This document shows, piece after piece, positions 8,466 to 16,245 of a stretch of 64,000 bases of DNA. The stretch's first letter is position 1. Every line of letters begins with the position of its first letter. Source of the stretch: CAWCUZ01 sp963798795 (GTDB lineage: Bacteria; Acidobacteriota; Vicinamibacteria; Vicinamibacterales; SCN-69-37); contig CAWCUZ010000001.1 in NCBI GenBank assembly GCA_963798795.1, forward strand, positions 2,046,001-2,110,000, given 5' to 3'. The notes below the pieces were generated by a model. It did no database searches. It saw only the letters and a program-made list of their open reading frames with translations, and was not told where the DNA came from. A program made the translations under genes and the position numbers.

Positions 8466-10791
8466 GGTACAGTTTGTACCAGTACGTCATGCCGCTGTCA
8501 ACGCCCGCGACCTGAAGCCCGCCAACATCAAAGTCCGCGACGACGGCACCGTGAAGGTGCTCGACTTCGGGCTGGCCAAGGCGTTGTCGCCCGGGTTTGG
8601 AGACTCAGGGGTACAGGCGGCCGCCCAGGGCGCGCCCAGTTCACCCACGATGACGTCGCCCGCGATGACGGCCATGGGTATGGTGCTCGGCACGGCGGCG
8701 TACATGTCGCCCGAGCAGGCGAAAGGCCGCGCCGTGGACAAGCGCGCCGACATCTGGGCGTTCGGCGCCGTCCTGTTCGAACTGCTGACGGGCCGGCGTC
8801 TGTTCGCCGGCGACAGCGTGACCGAGGTCATCGCGTCGGTCATCAAGGACGCCCCCGACCTCGGCGCGCTGCCGCCCGACACGCCGCCGGCGGTGCGCCA
8901 GGTGCTGGCGCGCTGCCTCGAACGCGATCCGAAGCTCCGGCTTCGCGACATCGGCGAGGCGCGGATCCTGCTCCAGCGGGCCGACGATCCCGTGCCGGCG
9001 CAGCCGATGACGCCGGGCGCGCCCGCGACGTCGTCGCGCCGCGGGCGCCTCCTGTTTGTGGCCGGCGCGGTCCTGCTCGCCGGGGTTTCGGCCGCCGTCG
9101 CGTGGTACGCGCGGCCTGACGCGACGGTGCCGGTGCGGCGATTCGAATTCGGCCGCGCCATCAGCCGCAGCGACGACGTGGCGCTCGCGCCGGACGGGAC
9201 TCGAGTCGCCTATATCGCGAACGGACACCTCTACGCGCAGGAGCTGATGCGGACCCAGCCGATGGACCTCGGTCCCATCCCGGTCGCCGCGGGCCCGGTG
9301 TTTTTCTCGCCCGACAGCCGTCAAATTGCGTACGGCGCCGAAACCACGCTGCGCACCGTGCCGATCGAGGGCGGCGCGCCCTTCATCGTGTGCACGCTGC
9401 CGGCAAGCGGCGAGGCCCTCGCCGGCCTGTGGATGGCGGACGGCACGATCTACGTCGCCGTGTGGCGCGACGGCCTGTACAGGGTGCCGGCCACGGGCGG
9501 CACGCCCGCACTCGTCTCGGCCATCGATCCCGCCGGCGAAATCGACTTTCACAGCATCACACCCCTGATGGACGGCCGCCTGGCCGTCACCACGCACCTG
9601 CGCGGTTCGGGCCCCGTGCAGCGCGTGGATGTCGTGGATGGACAGACGCGAATCCCGCTCGTGACCGACCCCGACGTGGCGCTCGTCCGGTTTCCGGCTC
9701 CGCACCTCGCCCTGTTCGTACGCGACGGCGCGAACGCAGGCGTGTGGATGACGCGCTTCGACCAGGATCGGCTCGACCTGGCGGGCGCGGTGGCGCTCGA
9801 ACCCGGCGCCGAATGGTTCGACGCGTCCGCCGAGGGCACGCTGATTTCCTGGCTGCCGGCGAAGGAGCGGCGCACGCTCGTCTGGGTCAATCCTGCTGAC
9901 GCCACGACCGATCGCTCGCTCAAGGGCCCGCCGTTCGAGGCCGCGTCGTCTGCGGCGGCCCTTTCGCCCGACGGCCGCCGCGCGCTGATCCTGACGCGAT
10001 CCACGTCGGGGCGGGACGAATGGCTGGTGCGCGATCTGACGACGGGCCTCGATACGCGGGTGCCGCCGCCGCTCGATGCGGGCCTGGGCGCGGTGCGGGG
10101 CGCCTGGACGCCGGCCGGCCGTCTGCTGCTGACCGCCGGTGGCATCGACGACAGCGGCATCTACGACTGGCCCGCCGACGGCACCAGGAACGGCCGGCTG
10201 CTCACCGCGGGCTATGCGGCGCGCGTCGTCCCGGGCCGTCCCGAGCTGCTCGTCGTTCGCGACGACCACTCAGCGAATCGGCTGTACCGCGTGCCGCTCC
10301 TGGCGGATGGATCGGCCGGCGAGGCCGCGCTGGTCTTCCCGGACACGGACCAGCCGCGCGTCCGGTGGTTCGACATTTCGCCGGACGGCCACCTGCTCGC
10401 GTTCACGACGTCCGATCCCGCGACCAGCCAGTCGAACGTCTTCGTCACCACGTATCCGGACCTCGGCGAGCGGCGTCAGGTGACATCGTCCGGCGGCACG
10501 CAGCCGAGGTTTTCATCCGACGGCCGGCGGCTGTTCTACCTCGCCGGCCGCCGCACGTCCGAAGGCGGGCTGACGCAGGGCGAGCTGCGCGCGGTCTCAA
10601 TCTCGACGTCGCCGCTCACGATGGGCGCGTCGCAATTGCTCATGACCGAAGACGCCTCGTCGCCGTCGCTCTCCGGATTCGATGTCGCACCGGACGGACG
10701 ACTGCTCATGTCGCAGCTCCTCCCAAGCACGCCCGGCGATGAAGCCCGGCTGGTCCTGCTGCAGAACTGGCCGGGCGCGGTCAGGAAGTAG
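8464..10791 (+). CDS. 5'-truncated serine/threonine kinase fused to PD40/TolB-like beta-propeller
   Basis: The frame reads the C-lobe of a Hanks-type kinase from subdomain VIb: RDLKPANIK (the usual preceding His is Ala), DFGLAKAL, a YMSPEQAKG activation-loop end, DIWAFGAVLFELLTG and RDPKLRLRDIGEA. The glycine loop, catalytic Lys and alpha-C helix are absent. The upstream sequence is the antisense of blaI. A membrane segment near residue 200 (LLFVAGAVLLAGVSAAVAW) precedes a propeller with SPDG-type repeats (LSPDGRRALIL, ISPDGHLLAFT). ATG 8464 is the first start after the blaI operator; the frame itself is open further upstream. Family members are membrane kinases with an outside sensor propeller. 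Without the N-lobe it cannot bind ATP normally, so this is probably a relic created by a recombination that brought the BlaI cassette in. Confidence 0.75.
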   Translation: MVQFVPVRHAAVNARDLKPANIKVRDDGTVKVLDFGLAKALSPGFGDSGVQAAAQGAPSSPTMTSPAMTAMGMVLGTAAYMSPEQAKGRAVDKRADIWAFGAVLFELLTGRRLFAGDSVTEVIASVIKDAPDLGALPPDTPPAVRQVLARCLERDPKLRLRDIGEARILLQRADDPVPAQPMTPGAPATSSRRGRLLFVAGAVLLAGVSAAVAWYARPDATVPVRRFEFGRAISRSDDVALAPDGTRVAYIANGHLYAQELMRTQPMDLGPIPVAAGPVFFSPDSRQIAYGAETTLRTVPIEGGAPFIVCTLPASGEALAGLWMADGTIYVAVWRDGLYRVPATGGTPALVSAIDPAGEIDFHSITPLMDGRLAVTTHLRGSGPVQRVDVVDGQTRIPLVTDPDVALVRFPAPHLALFVRDGANAGVWMTRFDQDRLDLAGAVALEPGAEWFDASAEGTLISWLPAKERRTLVWVNPADATTDRSLKGPPFEAASSAAALSPDGRRALILTRSTSGRDEWLVRDLTTGLDTRVPPPLDAGLGAVRGAWTPAGRLLLTAGGIDDSGIYDWPADGTRNGRLLTAGYAARVVPGRPELLVVRDDHSANRLYRVPLLADGSAGEAALVFPDTDQPRVRWFDISPDGHLLAFTTSDPATSQSNVFVTTYPDLGERRQVTSSGGTQPRFSSDGRRLFYLAGRRTSEGGLTQGELRAVSISTSPLTMGASQLLMTEDASSPSLSGFDVAPDGRLLMSQLLPSTPGDEARLVLLQNWPGAVRK
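8466..8480 (-). promoter_or_regulatory. BlaI operator abutting the start codon
   Basis: GGTACAGTTTGTACC is a perfect 6-base inverted repeat with a 3-base centre, of the TACA-N3-TGTA type known for BlaI/MecI. It directly adjoins the blaI start codon and lies within the first codons of the divergent kinase remnant, so one bound dimer could affect both directions. Confidence 0.75.
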
Positions 10792-10817
10792 CGGATCGGC
10801 CTGAAGGCCCGGCGATC
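10780..10817 (+). repeat. Left copy of a 38-bp direct repeat flanking a toxin-antitoxin pair
   Basis: Matches 11648-11685 at 35 of 38 positions by eye. It includes the stop codon of the kinase-PD40 gene and an internal palindrome (GGCCTGAAGGCC). Confidence 0.7.
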
Positions 10818-10911
10818 GAGCATCGCCGCCGAGGCAGGACGCCCGCGCCGGCCACCACGGCCCGCCTCGAGGATGGGGCGCGGTCGATGATCGCGCGGGA
10901 TCGGCATCGCG

Positions 10912-10937
10912 AATACGTATTTCGTGTAAAATACGTA
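10912..10937 (+). promoter_or_regulatory. Likely operator/promoter of the Phd-VapC pair
   Basis: AATACGTATT (10912-10921) is a perfect 10-base palindrome; its core AATACGTA recurs at 10930-10937, 18 bases on and thus on nearly the same helix face, just before the antitoxin ATG at 10941. This AT-rich patch stands out from the surrounding GC-rich DNA and fits autoregulation by the antitoxin (inference). Confidence 0.55.
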
Positions 10938-10940
10938 ATT

Positions 10941-11207
10941 ATGAAGAATGTGGTTTCTGCGACCACCCTGGTCCGCCAGTTGGGCGACATCCTTGGCCGG
11001 ATCCGATATCGGGGCGAGTCGTTCGTCGTCGAGCGCAACGGCGTTGCGATCGCGCGGCTGACGCCGGTGAACCGCCGGCGGCGCGTGCGCTTGGTCGAGG
11101 CGCTCCGGCGCTGGCGCGACGCCGGGCCCGCCGACGCCGGGTTCGCCGCCGACCTCGAGCGGATTGGCGCCGCCGATCGGGAGCCGGGGAATCCGTGGGC
11201 CTCGTAG
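10941..11207 (+). CDS. Type II antitoxin, Phd/YefM-like
   Basis: 88 residues from ATG 10941 (MKNVVSATTLVRQLGDILGR). The N-terminal half has the Phd/YefM pattern: a short strand and helix, then SFVVERNGVAIARLTPV. An upstream in-frame start at 10887 would read through the operator-like repeats, so it is rejected. The C-terminal half (LERIGAADREPGNPW) is the usual toxin-neutralising tail. It overlaps the PIN toxin gene by 13 bases. In the family the antitoxin binds its own promoter and wraps the toxin. Confidence 0.8.
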   Translation: MKNVVSATTLVRQLGDILGRIRYRGESFVVERNGVAIARLTPVNRRRRVRLVEALRRWRDAGPADAGFAADLERIGAADREPGNPWAS

Positions 11208-11602
11208 TCGACACGAGCGCGCTCGTCGCGCTCGAGCGCGCATCGGGAGACTGGACCGCCGGCCTCCCTGATGAACCGGTCGTCCTGCCCGCGATTGCCT
11301 ATGCCGAGCTGCTCGTCGGCGCCAGGATGGCGGAGAGCGGGCGTCGGGCCGCCCTGCGCCGCGCCAAGATCGACGCCCTCACGTCGGCGGTGCCGATCGT
11401 CGACTTCGGCGCGGCGGAAGCCGAGCGCTGGGCGGAGCTGTTCGGTACGCTGAGCCGCGCGGGCGCGCTGATCCCGTCGAACGATCTCACGGTGGCCGCC
11501 ACGGCGCTGGAACGGGATGACGGCGTGCTCGTCGGTCCAGCGGACGAGGCCCACTTCCGGCGCGTGCCCAGGTTGCGCGTCGTGGTGCTGTCGGTGCCTT
11601 GA
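11195..11602 (+). CDS. vapC: Type II toxin, VapC-family PIN ribonuclease
   Basis: 135 residues from GTG 11195, overlapping the antitoxin. PIN-domain acidic residues are visible: VVDTSALVALE (Asp 6), AYAELLVG (Glu), a SNDLTVAATAL motif with Asp near residue 104, and DEAHFRRVPRLRVV at the end. VapC toxins are Mg-dependent endoribonucleases, usually cutting tRNA or rRNA loops. The gene pair lies exactly between two 38-bp direct repeats. A short remnant resembling its last 24 codons is found at 17712-17789. Confidence 0.87.
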   Translation: MGLVVDTSALVALERASGDWTAGLPDEPVVLPAIAYAELLVGARMAESGRRAALRRAKIDALTSAVPIVDFGAAEAERWAELFGTLSRAGALIPSNDLTVAATALERDDGVLVGPADEAHFRRVPRLRVVVLSVP

Positions 11603-11647
11603 ACGGGACGGCAGCCGAGAGGACCCGAGACGCGCACCCCGGGCTCC

Positions 11648-11685
11648 GTCAGGAACTAGCGGATCGGTCCGAAGGCCCGGCGATC
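11648..11685 (+). repeat. Right copy of the 38-bp direct repeat flanking the toxin-antitoxin pair
   Basis: Near-identical to 10780-10817 (three mismatches seen). It contains the end of the oxidoreductase gene on the minus strand (stop at 11684). Confidence 0.7.
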
Positions 11686-13195
11686 AAGTCGCGCTTTCCA
11701 GCGCGACCTCGGCCCGCAGGTTCTCCTTGTCGCGCGAAATGGTCGCCACCGCGAGCCGGCGCCCGCCGCGCAGGAACGTGACGGTGGCGTCCTGCGCATC
11801 GAGCGATCCATCGATCCGCGTCTCATCCCAATTTTCGGCGTGCCCCACCAGCCGAATCGTGACGTCGTAGTGCTGGCTCCAGAAGAACGGCACGGCGTCG
11901 AACCGCTCGCGCCGCCCCAGCATGTTCCTGGCCGCCGTCTGTCCCTGACGCTCCGCGACCACGAAGTGCTCGACGCGGATCCGGTCGCCGGTGTGCGGGT
12001 CGGGCCAGCGGGCCACGTCGCCGGCGGCGAAGATGCCGCTCGCACTCGTCTCGAGATACTCGTTCACGCTGATGCCGTGGTCCACCGCCAGGCCCGACCG
12101 CTCCGCCATCGACACGTCGGGCCGGACGCCCGCGCCGACGACGACGAGGTCCGCGTCGAGCGTGGCGCCGTCACTCAGCGTGACCTTGGACCCGTCGATG
12201 CGAGCCACCGTCCGGCCGAGATGAAATCGCACGCCGTGTTTCTCGTGCAGCCCCTGGACGAACGCGCCCAGCTCCCTGCCCGTCACGCGCTCCAGCGGAC
12301 GTTCGTCGGGCGCGACGATGTCGACGGCCAGGCCGCGGTGGCGGAGCGACGCCGCCACTTCCAGACCGATGAAGCCGGCGCCGACGACGAGCGCCCGGCT
12401 GGCGGATTGGGCGCGCTCGATGATGGCGCGGCTGTCGGCGAAGCTGCGGAGATAGAAGAGGCGATCGCGGCTGCTGTCGGCCCCCGCAATCGGCAGCCGC
12501 ACCGGATCGGCGCCGGTCGCGATCAGCAGCGCCCCGAACTCCCGCTTCGACCCATCGTCGAGCTCGACCGTCCGCGCGGCCGCGTCGATCGACACGACGT
12601 GCGCGCCCAGCACCAGGTCGACCCGCCGTTCCTTGTAGAGCGACTCGGGCCAGAGCGGGATCCAGTCCTCCTGCGCCTCGCCCGCCAGGTAGTCCTTCGA
12701 GAGATTCGGACGGTCGACCGGCGGGTCGGCGTCGGCGCTGATCATCGCGATCGGCCCGCTGTAGCCCTCGCGGCGCAGCATGTCGGCCGCCGCGAGACCG
12801 GCCACTCCGCCGCCGACGATGACGATCGATCGAGGATGCGCAGGATCGATCGCCGTGCTCTCCTCGGCCGGTGCGGGCAGCTTCTCGCCGACCACCACCT
12901 GATCGCCGCGCCGCTCGACGCGCCAGCGCGGTATCGGGTCGAGCGCCGGTGCGCGCAGCGCCTCCCCGGTGGCCAGGTCGAAGCACGCGTGGTGGAGCGG
13001 ACACCGAACCGTCCCGTCCACCACCAGTCCTTCCGCGAGCGGGCCCCGGTAGTGCGTGCACCGCGCGCCAATGGCAAAGAACCGATCGCCGCTCCGGACG
13101 AGCACCACGTCGTCTTTGCCGACCTTGCCGGCGAGCGTTGCTCCGTCGCCCAGTGAATCGGCTGACACGCCCGCCGTGAGATCGATGTCGGGCAT
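11684..13195 (-). CDS. Rieske-type ferredoxin domain fused to FAD-dependent NAD(P)H oxidoreductase (AIFM3-like)
   Basis: 503 residues from ATG 13195 (MPDIDLTAGV), with a G-rich ribosome-binding stretch before it; a GTG two codons upstream is less likely. Residues 1-105 form a Rieske [2Fe-2S] domain with CTH (46-48) and CPLHH (65-69). A two-dinucleotide-binding fold follows: VIVGGGVAGLAAA (FAD), a second glycine motif ALVVGAGFIGLEVAASL (NAD), GIFAAGDVARWPDP near residue 400, and the C-terminal reductase-dimerisation domain. The arrangement matches AIFM3-like proteins and ferredoxin reductases of oxygenase systems. It likely passes electrons between NAD(P)H and a partner; no oxygenase is adjacent, so the substrate chain is unknown. 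Confidence 0.9.
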   Translation of the reverse strand: MPDIDLTAGVSADSLGDGATLAGKVGKDDVVLVRSGDRFFAIGARCTHYRGPLAEGLVVDGTVRCPLHHACFDLATGEALRAPALDPIPRWRVERRGDQVVVGEKLPAPAEESTAIDPAHPRSIVIVGGGVAGLAAADMLRREGYSGPIAMISADADPPVDRPNLSKDYLAGEAQEDWIPLWPESLYKERRVDLVLGAHVVSIDAAARTVELDDGSKREFGALLIATGADPVRLPIAGADSSRDRLFYLRSFADSRAIIERAQSASRALVVGAGFIGLEVAASLRHRGLAVDIVAPDERPLERVTGRELGAFVQGLHEKHGVRFHLGRTVARIDGSKVTLSDGATLDADLVVVGAGVRPDVSMAERSGLAVDHGISVNEYLETSASGIFAAGDVARWPDPHTGDRIRVEHFVVAERQGQTAARNMLGRRERFDAVPFFWSQHYDVTIRLVGHAENWDETRIDGSLDAQDATVTFLRGGRRLAVATISRDKENLRAEVALESAT

Positions 13196-13286
13196 CCCCA
13201 CCCCCCGGCACCTTCTTACCGTACGGAACGGGCTAAGTCACCGGTCACGCCGGTGGCTGCCGCTTCGGCGAGGCTCGCCGCGCGGC

Positions 13287-13910
13287 TCAGCCGGGCGGCT
13301 CCGCGACGTAGGTCTCGAACTCCACGAGACCGTTGGGATGCGGCCGCGTGTTGAAGAACGTCACCGGCATCGACACGCACGCGTACGAACCATCGGCGCA
13401 CGGCACGACGTCGAAGTGCAGGTGCGGCGTCAGGCTGTTGCCCGTGTCGCCGCTCAGGCCGATGAACTGGCCGGCGGAGACGAAGTCGCCGATCGAGACG
13501 CGCGGCCCATTGTGGGTGAAGTGCAGGTACCGCGCGACCGTGCCGTCGTCCTGGCGGATGAACACGTAGTTCTCCTGGCCCACGATGCGCGTGGAATCGA
13601 AGAACCGGCTCTCGACGTCAATCACCACGCCCGCGCGCGCGGTCGTCACCCGCGTGCCGATCGGCATCAGGAAGTCGTAGGAGTACTTGTAGACGCTGCC
13701 CGGAAAGTGCGTGGGCCCGGTGAGCGAGCAGTTGCCCTGTCCCACCAGATAGCCGTAGCCGACCTCGTACGGCAGCCGGTACGGAGACGTGGCCTGGTCG
13801 GGATACCCGTGGCAGGCCAGGGCGGGCGCGACGATGGGCGCGGTCGAAGAGGCCACGGGCGCACCGCACGCGGCCGCGCCGACTGAAAGCAGCAGCAGGG
13901 ATTTCCGCAT
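13287..13910 (-). CDS. M23/LytM-like secreted protein, possibly catalytically altered
   Basis: 207 residues with a signal peptide (MRKSLLLLSVGAAACG); a lipoprotein cleavage before the Cys is possible but the box is weak. The C-terminal half has the M23 fold pattern: YDFLMPIGTRVTTARAGVV, YVFIRQDDGTVARYLHF, SAGQFIGLSGDTGNS and the motif HLHFDV. The first zinc-ligand His, normally four residues before the Asp of the YDF segment, is replaced (KYSYD), while the later His residues remain. It may therefore bind rather than cleave peptidoglycan (inference). It ends 3' to a TonB barrel gene and may share its transcript. Confidence 0.8.
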   Translation of the reverse strand: MRKSLLLLSVGAAACGAPVASSTAPIVAPALACHGYPDQATSPYRLPYEVGYGYLVGQGNCSLTGPTHFPGSVYKYSYDFLMPIGTRVTTARAGVVIDVESRFFDSTRIVGQENYVFIRQDDGTVARYLHFTHNGPRVSIGDFVSAGQFIGLSGDTGNSLTPHLHFDVVPCADGSYACVSMPVTFFNTRPHPNGLVEFETYVAEPPG

Positions 13911-13912
13911 CC

Positions 13913-16171
13913 TCAGAACTCCAGCGTGAAGCCGATCGACGGCAGGATGGGAAACAGCTTCTCGATCAGGTTGGTGACCTGGCCGGTCCGCGCGTTGTAC
14001 GTCGGATCGGCAGGCCCGTAGTTGGCGCGGTTGAGCCCGTTGAGCACTTCGACGAACAGCGTCAGCCGGTGCCGCTCGAAGGTGAAGGCGTGGTCGGCCC
14101 GCAGGTCGAGCCGCCCGTAGGCGGGAAGCCGGACGCCGTTCGGGCGCGTCCCCAGGTAGTAGGTGTCGCCAACCTGGTCGAAATAGCCGGCCAGCGGCAG
14201 GTTCGATCCGCTCCGCCAGCGCGCGCTGACGCTCGTCCGCGGCGAGGTGCGGTACGACACGTAGGCGGTCAGCGCGTGGCGCGGCTCGTTGTCGGCGTCG
14301 AACGTCTCGCCGCGCGACGCGTCGGTCGATTGCGCCCGGCCGAACGAGTACCCGACCCAGCCGGACAAGCCCGTGACCGCCCGGCGCTGCAGGAACAGTT
14401 CCAGGCCGCTGGCCCGGCCCGCCAGCGCGTTGGCGACGCTCACCGGTCTGCCGCGAACAATCTCGTCCTCGACGCGCGGCTCGCCCACGATCCGCAACCC
14501 GTCATGCTCCCGGCGCCAGTACGCGGTCGCGCTCGCGCGCCATGAGGCGCCGAACCGGCGCTCGATCCCGACGTCCGCGAGCGCCGCGGCCTCGGGCGCG
14601 AGCGTGCCCGCCGGCGCCAGCGCGAGGTCGTCGGACGACGGCCCCTGGTGCGCCAGCGACGCACCCGCGCGCAGGTGCGTGGCCGGCGTGACCGTCAGAT
14701 CCGCGAGCAGCCAGGGCGACGCTCGCGTGGCCGGCGAGGCCTGCCACCGCTCGACGCGGCTGCCGAGATCGAGCGACAACCGTGGCGCCGGGGTCAGTTG
14801 CAGGCTCGCCCAGGCGGCCGCCGAAGTCTGCGTGCCGTGGTAGCTGACGACCGGCGTGCCGACGGCGCCGGCAGTGCCGCGCTCGCCGCGCTCGGCCGAC
14901 CGCCGCTCCGCCTGGCCGCCCGCCTCCAGGGTGGCGCCGGCCCGCGGCGTCCAGAGCACGCGGCTGCGGTACAGGACATCGTGGTCCCATCCATGCTCGC
15001 GTGACGCGGCATCCGGCACCTGGTTCCGGTACTGGCCCACGACCGCGTAGGCGCGCTCGGTCAGCATCAGCGAGGGGTTGACCGACACGCGCCACTCCAC
15101 ACTCGCCGCGGTGGTGCCCGTGGTCGCGTGGTCCAGGCTGTTCGGTTCGCTGGACGCTTCGTGCAGCGTGGAATGGCCGCCGAGCAGCGTGAAGGTCAGA
15201 TGCTGCCGCGGCGTGACGTCCCACGACAGGCGCGCCACCCCATCGACGAACCCGAACGTGTCGTTCGACTGCGGATCGATCTGGCGCAAAAGCCAGTCGA
15301 GGTAGCTGCGACGGACGGAGACGATCCACGAGCCGTGGTGTTGGCCGCCGAGAGGACCTTCGGCGAGCAGCGACGCCGTCGTGCCGCTCACCGAGACGCG
15401 CGAGGCGAACCGATCCCGTGAGCCGTCGCGGAGGCGGAAGTCAATGGACGCGCCTAACCGGCCCGCCCCCGTTTCGGGGCGCGGCCCCGCCGTGAGCACC
15501 ACCCCCTCGAGCACGTCGGAGCTGAACAGCGCCAGCGATCCCGTGTCGACCACGCCGCGGACGGCGTGCAGCAGCAGCGGGCTGTCGATTCCGTCGAGGC
15601 CGACCTCCAGATGCGCCGGGCCCTGGCCGCGCACCGCCAGCGTGGCGCTGAAGTCGTCGCCGGCGGTCACACCCGGCATCGCCTGTGCCGCCCGCATGGG
15701 GTCGTCGGCCAGCACGCCGCGCAGCGCCAGCAGGTCGCCGCCATCCAGCGCGAACTGCCCGGCCACGCCGGGCGTGTCACGCCCGAACGGATCGGGGCGG
15801 ACGGTCACCGTCTCTGCATACGGCGCGCCCCCCGGCACCAGCGAGATCACGACCGACGTCGTGCCTCCCGGCTGCACGACGACGTCCTGCCGGGCGAGGC
15901 CGAATCCGACCACGGACACCTCGATCGTCCAGGTGCCGGTCGGCACAGGATCCAGCACGAACCGGCCGTCTCGTCCGGCCACCGTGCGGATCGAGCTGCC
16001 CGCCAGGTGCACGAGCGCGGCGGGCAGCGGCGCGGCAAGGGGCTGATCGACGACGAGACCGGTGATGCGGCCGGACGCCGGCGCCACCGGAGGCGCCGTC
16101 TGCGCCGCGGCCGGAGCGGGCCGCAGGCCGCAAACGAGCAGGAAGACGACAGCGGATCGCCAGCGATTCAC
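13913..16171 (-). CDS. TonB-dependent receptor with carboxypeptidase-regulatory N-domain
   Basis: 752 residues with a signal peptide (VVFLLVCGLRPAPAAAQ). Residues 30-115 are a carboxypeptidase-regulatory sandwich (GRITGLVVDQPLAAPLPAAL, DGRFVLDPVPTGTWTIEV). A plug-like part follows (DDPMRAAQAMPGVTAGDDFSA, VRGQGPAHLEVGLDGIDSPLL), then a 22-strand-type barrel ending in SIGFTLEF, with a terminal aromatic as expected for outer-membrane insertion. No TonB box can be assigned with confidence. The gene is divergent from the wHTH-TPR regulator at 16246, which could control it. The substrate is unknown. Confidence 0.88.
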   Translation of the reverse strand: MNRWRSAVVFLLVCGLRPAPAAAQTAPPVAPASGRITGLVVDQPLAAPLPAALVHLAGSSIRTVAGRDGRFVLDPVPTGTWTIEVSVVGFGLARQDVVVQPGGTTSVVISLVPGGAPYAETVTVRPDPFGRDTPGVAGQFALDGGDLLALRGVLADDPMRAAQAMPGVTAGDDFSATLAVRGQGPAHLEVGLDGIDSPLLLHAVRGVVDTGSLALFSSDVLEGVVLTAGPRPETGAGRLGASIDFRLRDGSRDRFASRVSVSGTTASLLAEGPLGGQHHGSWIVSVRRSYLDWLLRQIDPQSNDTFGFVDGVARLSWDVTPRQHLTFTLLGGHSTLHEASSEPNSLDHATTGTTAASVEWRVSVNPSLMLTERAYAVVGQYRNQVPDAASREHGWDHDVLYRSRVLWTPRAGATLEAGGQAERRSAERGERGTAGAVGTPVVSYHGTQTSAAAWASLQLTPAPRLSLDLGSRVERWQASPATRASPWLLADLTVTPATHLRAGASLAHQGPSSDDLALAPAGTLAPEAAALADVGIERRFGASWRASATAYWRREHDGLRIVGEPRVEDEIVRGRPVSVANALAGRASGLELFLQRRAVTGLSGWVGYSFGRAQSTDASRGETFDADNEPRHALTAYVSYRTSPRTSVSARWRSGSNLPLAGYFDQVGDTYYLGTRPNGVRLPAYGRLDLRADHAFTFERHRLTLFVEVLNGLNRANYGPADPTYNARTGQVTNLIEKLFPILPSIGFTLEF

Positions 16172-16245
16172 GTCCAGGTTAGACGTCGGATCTCCGTGGA
16201 CGCCCGCTTCGGAAAACCTTCGGATTGGCCGAGTACAATCCGCGC

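Noticed and set aside
8641..10269. 542-residue minus-strand frame across the kinase-PD40 gene
   Set aside because: Antisense of the propeller repeats; no recognisable domain.
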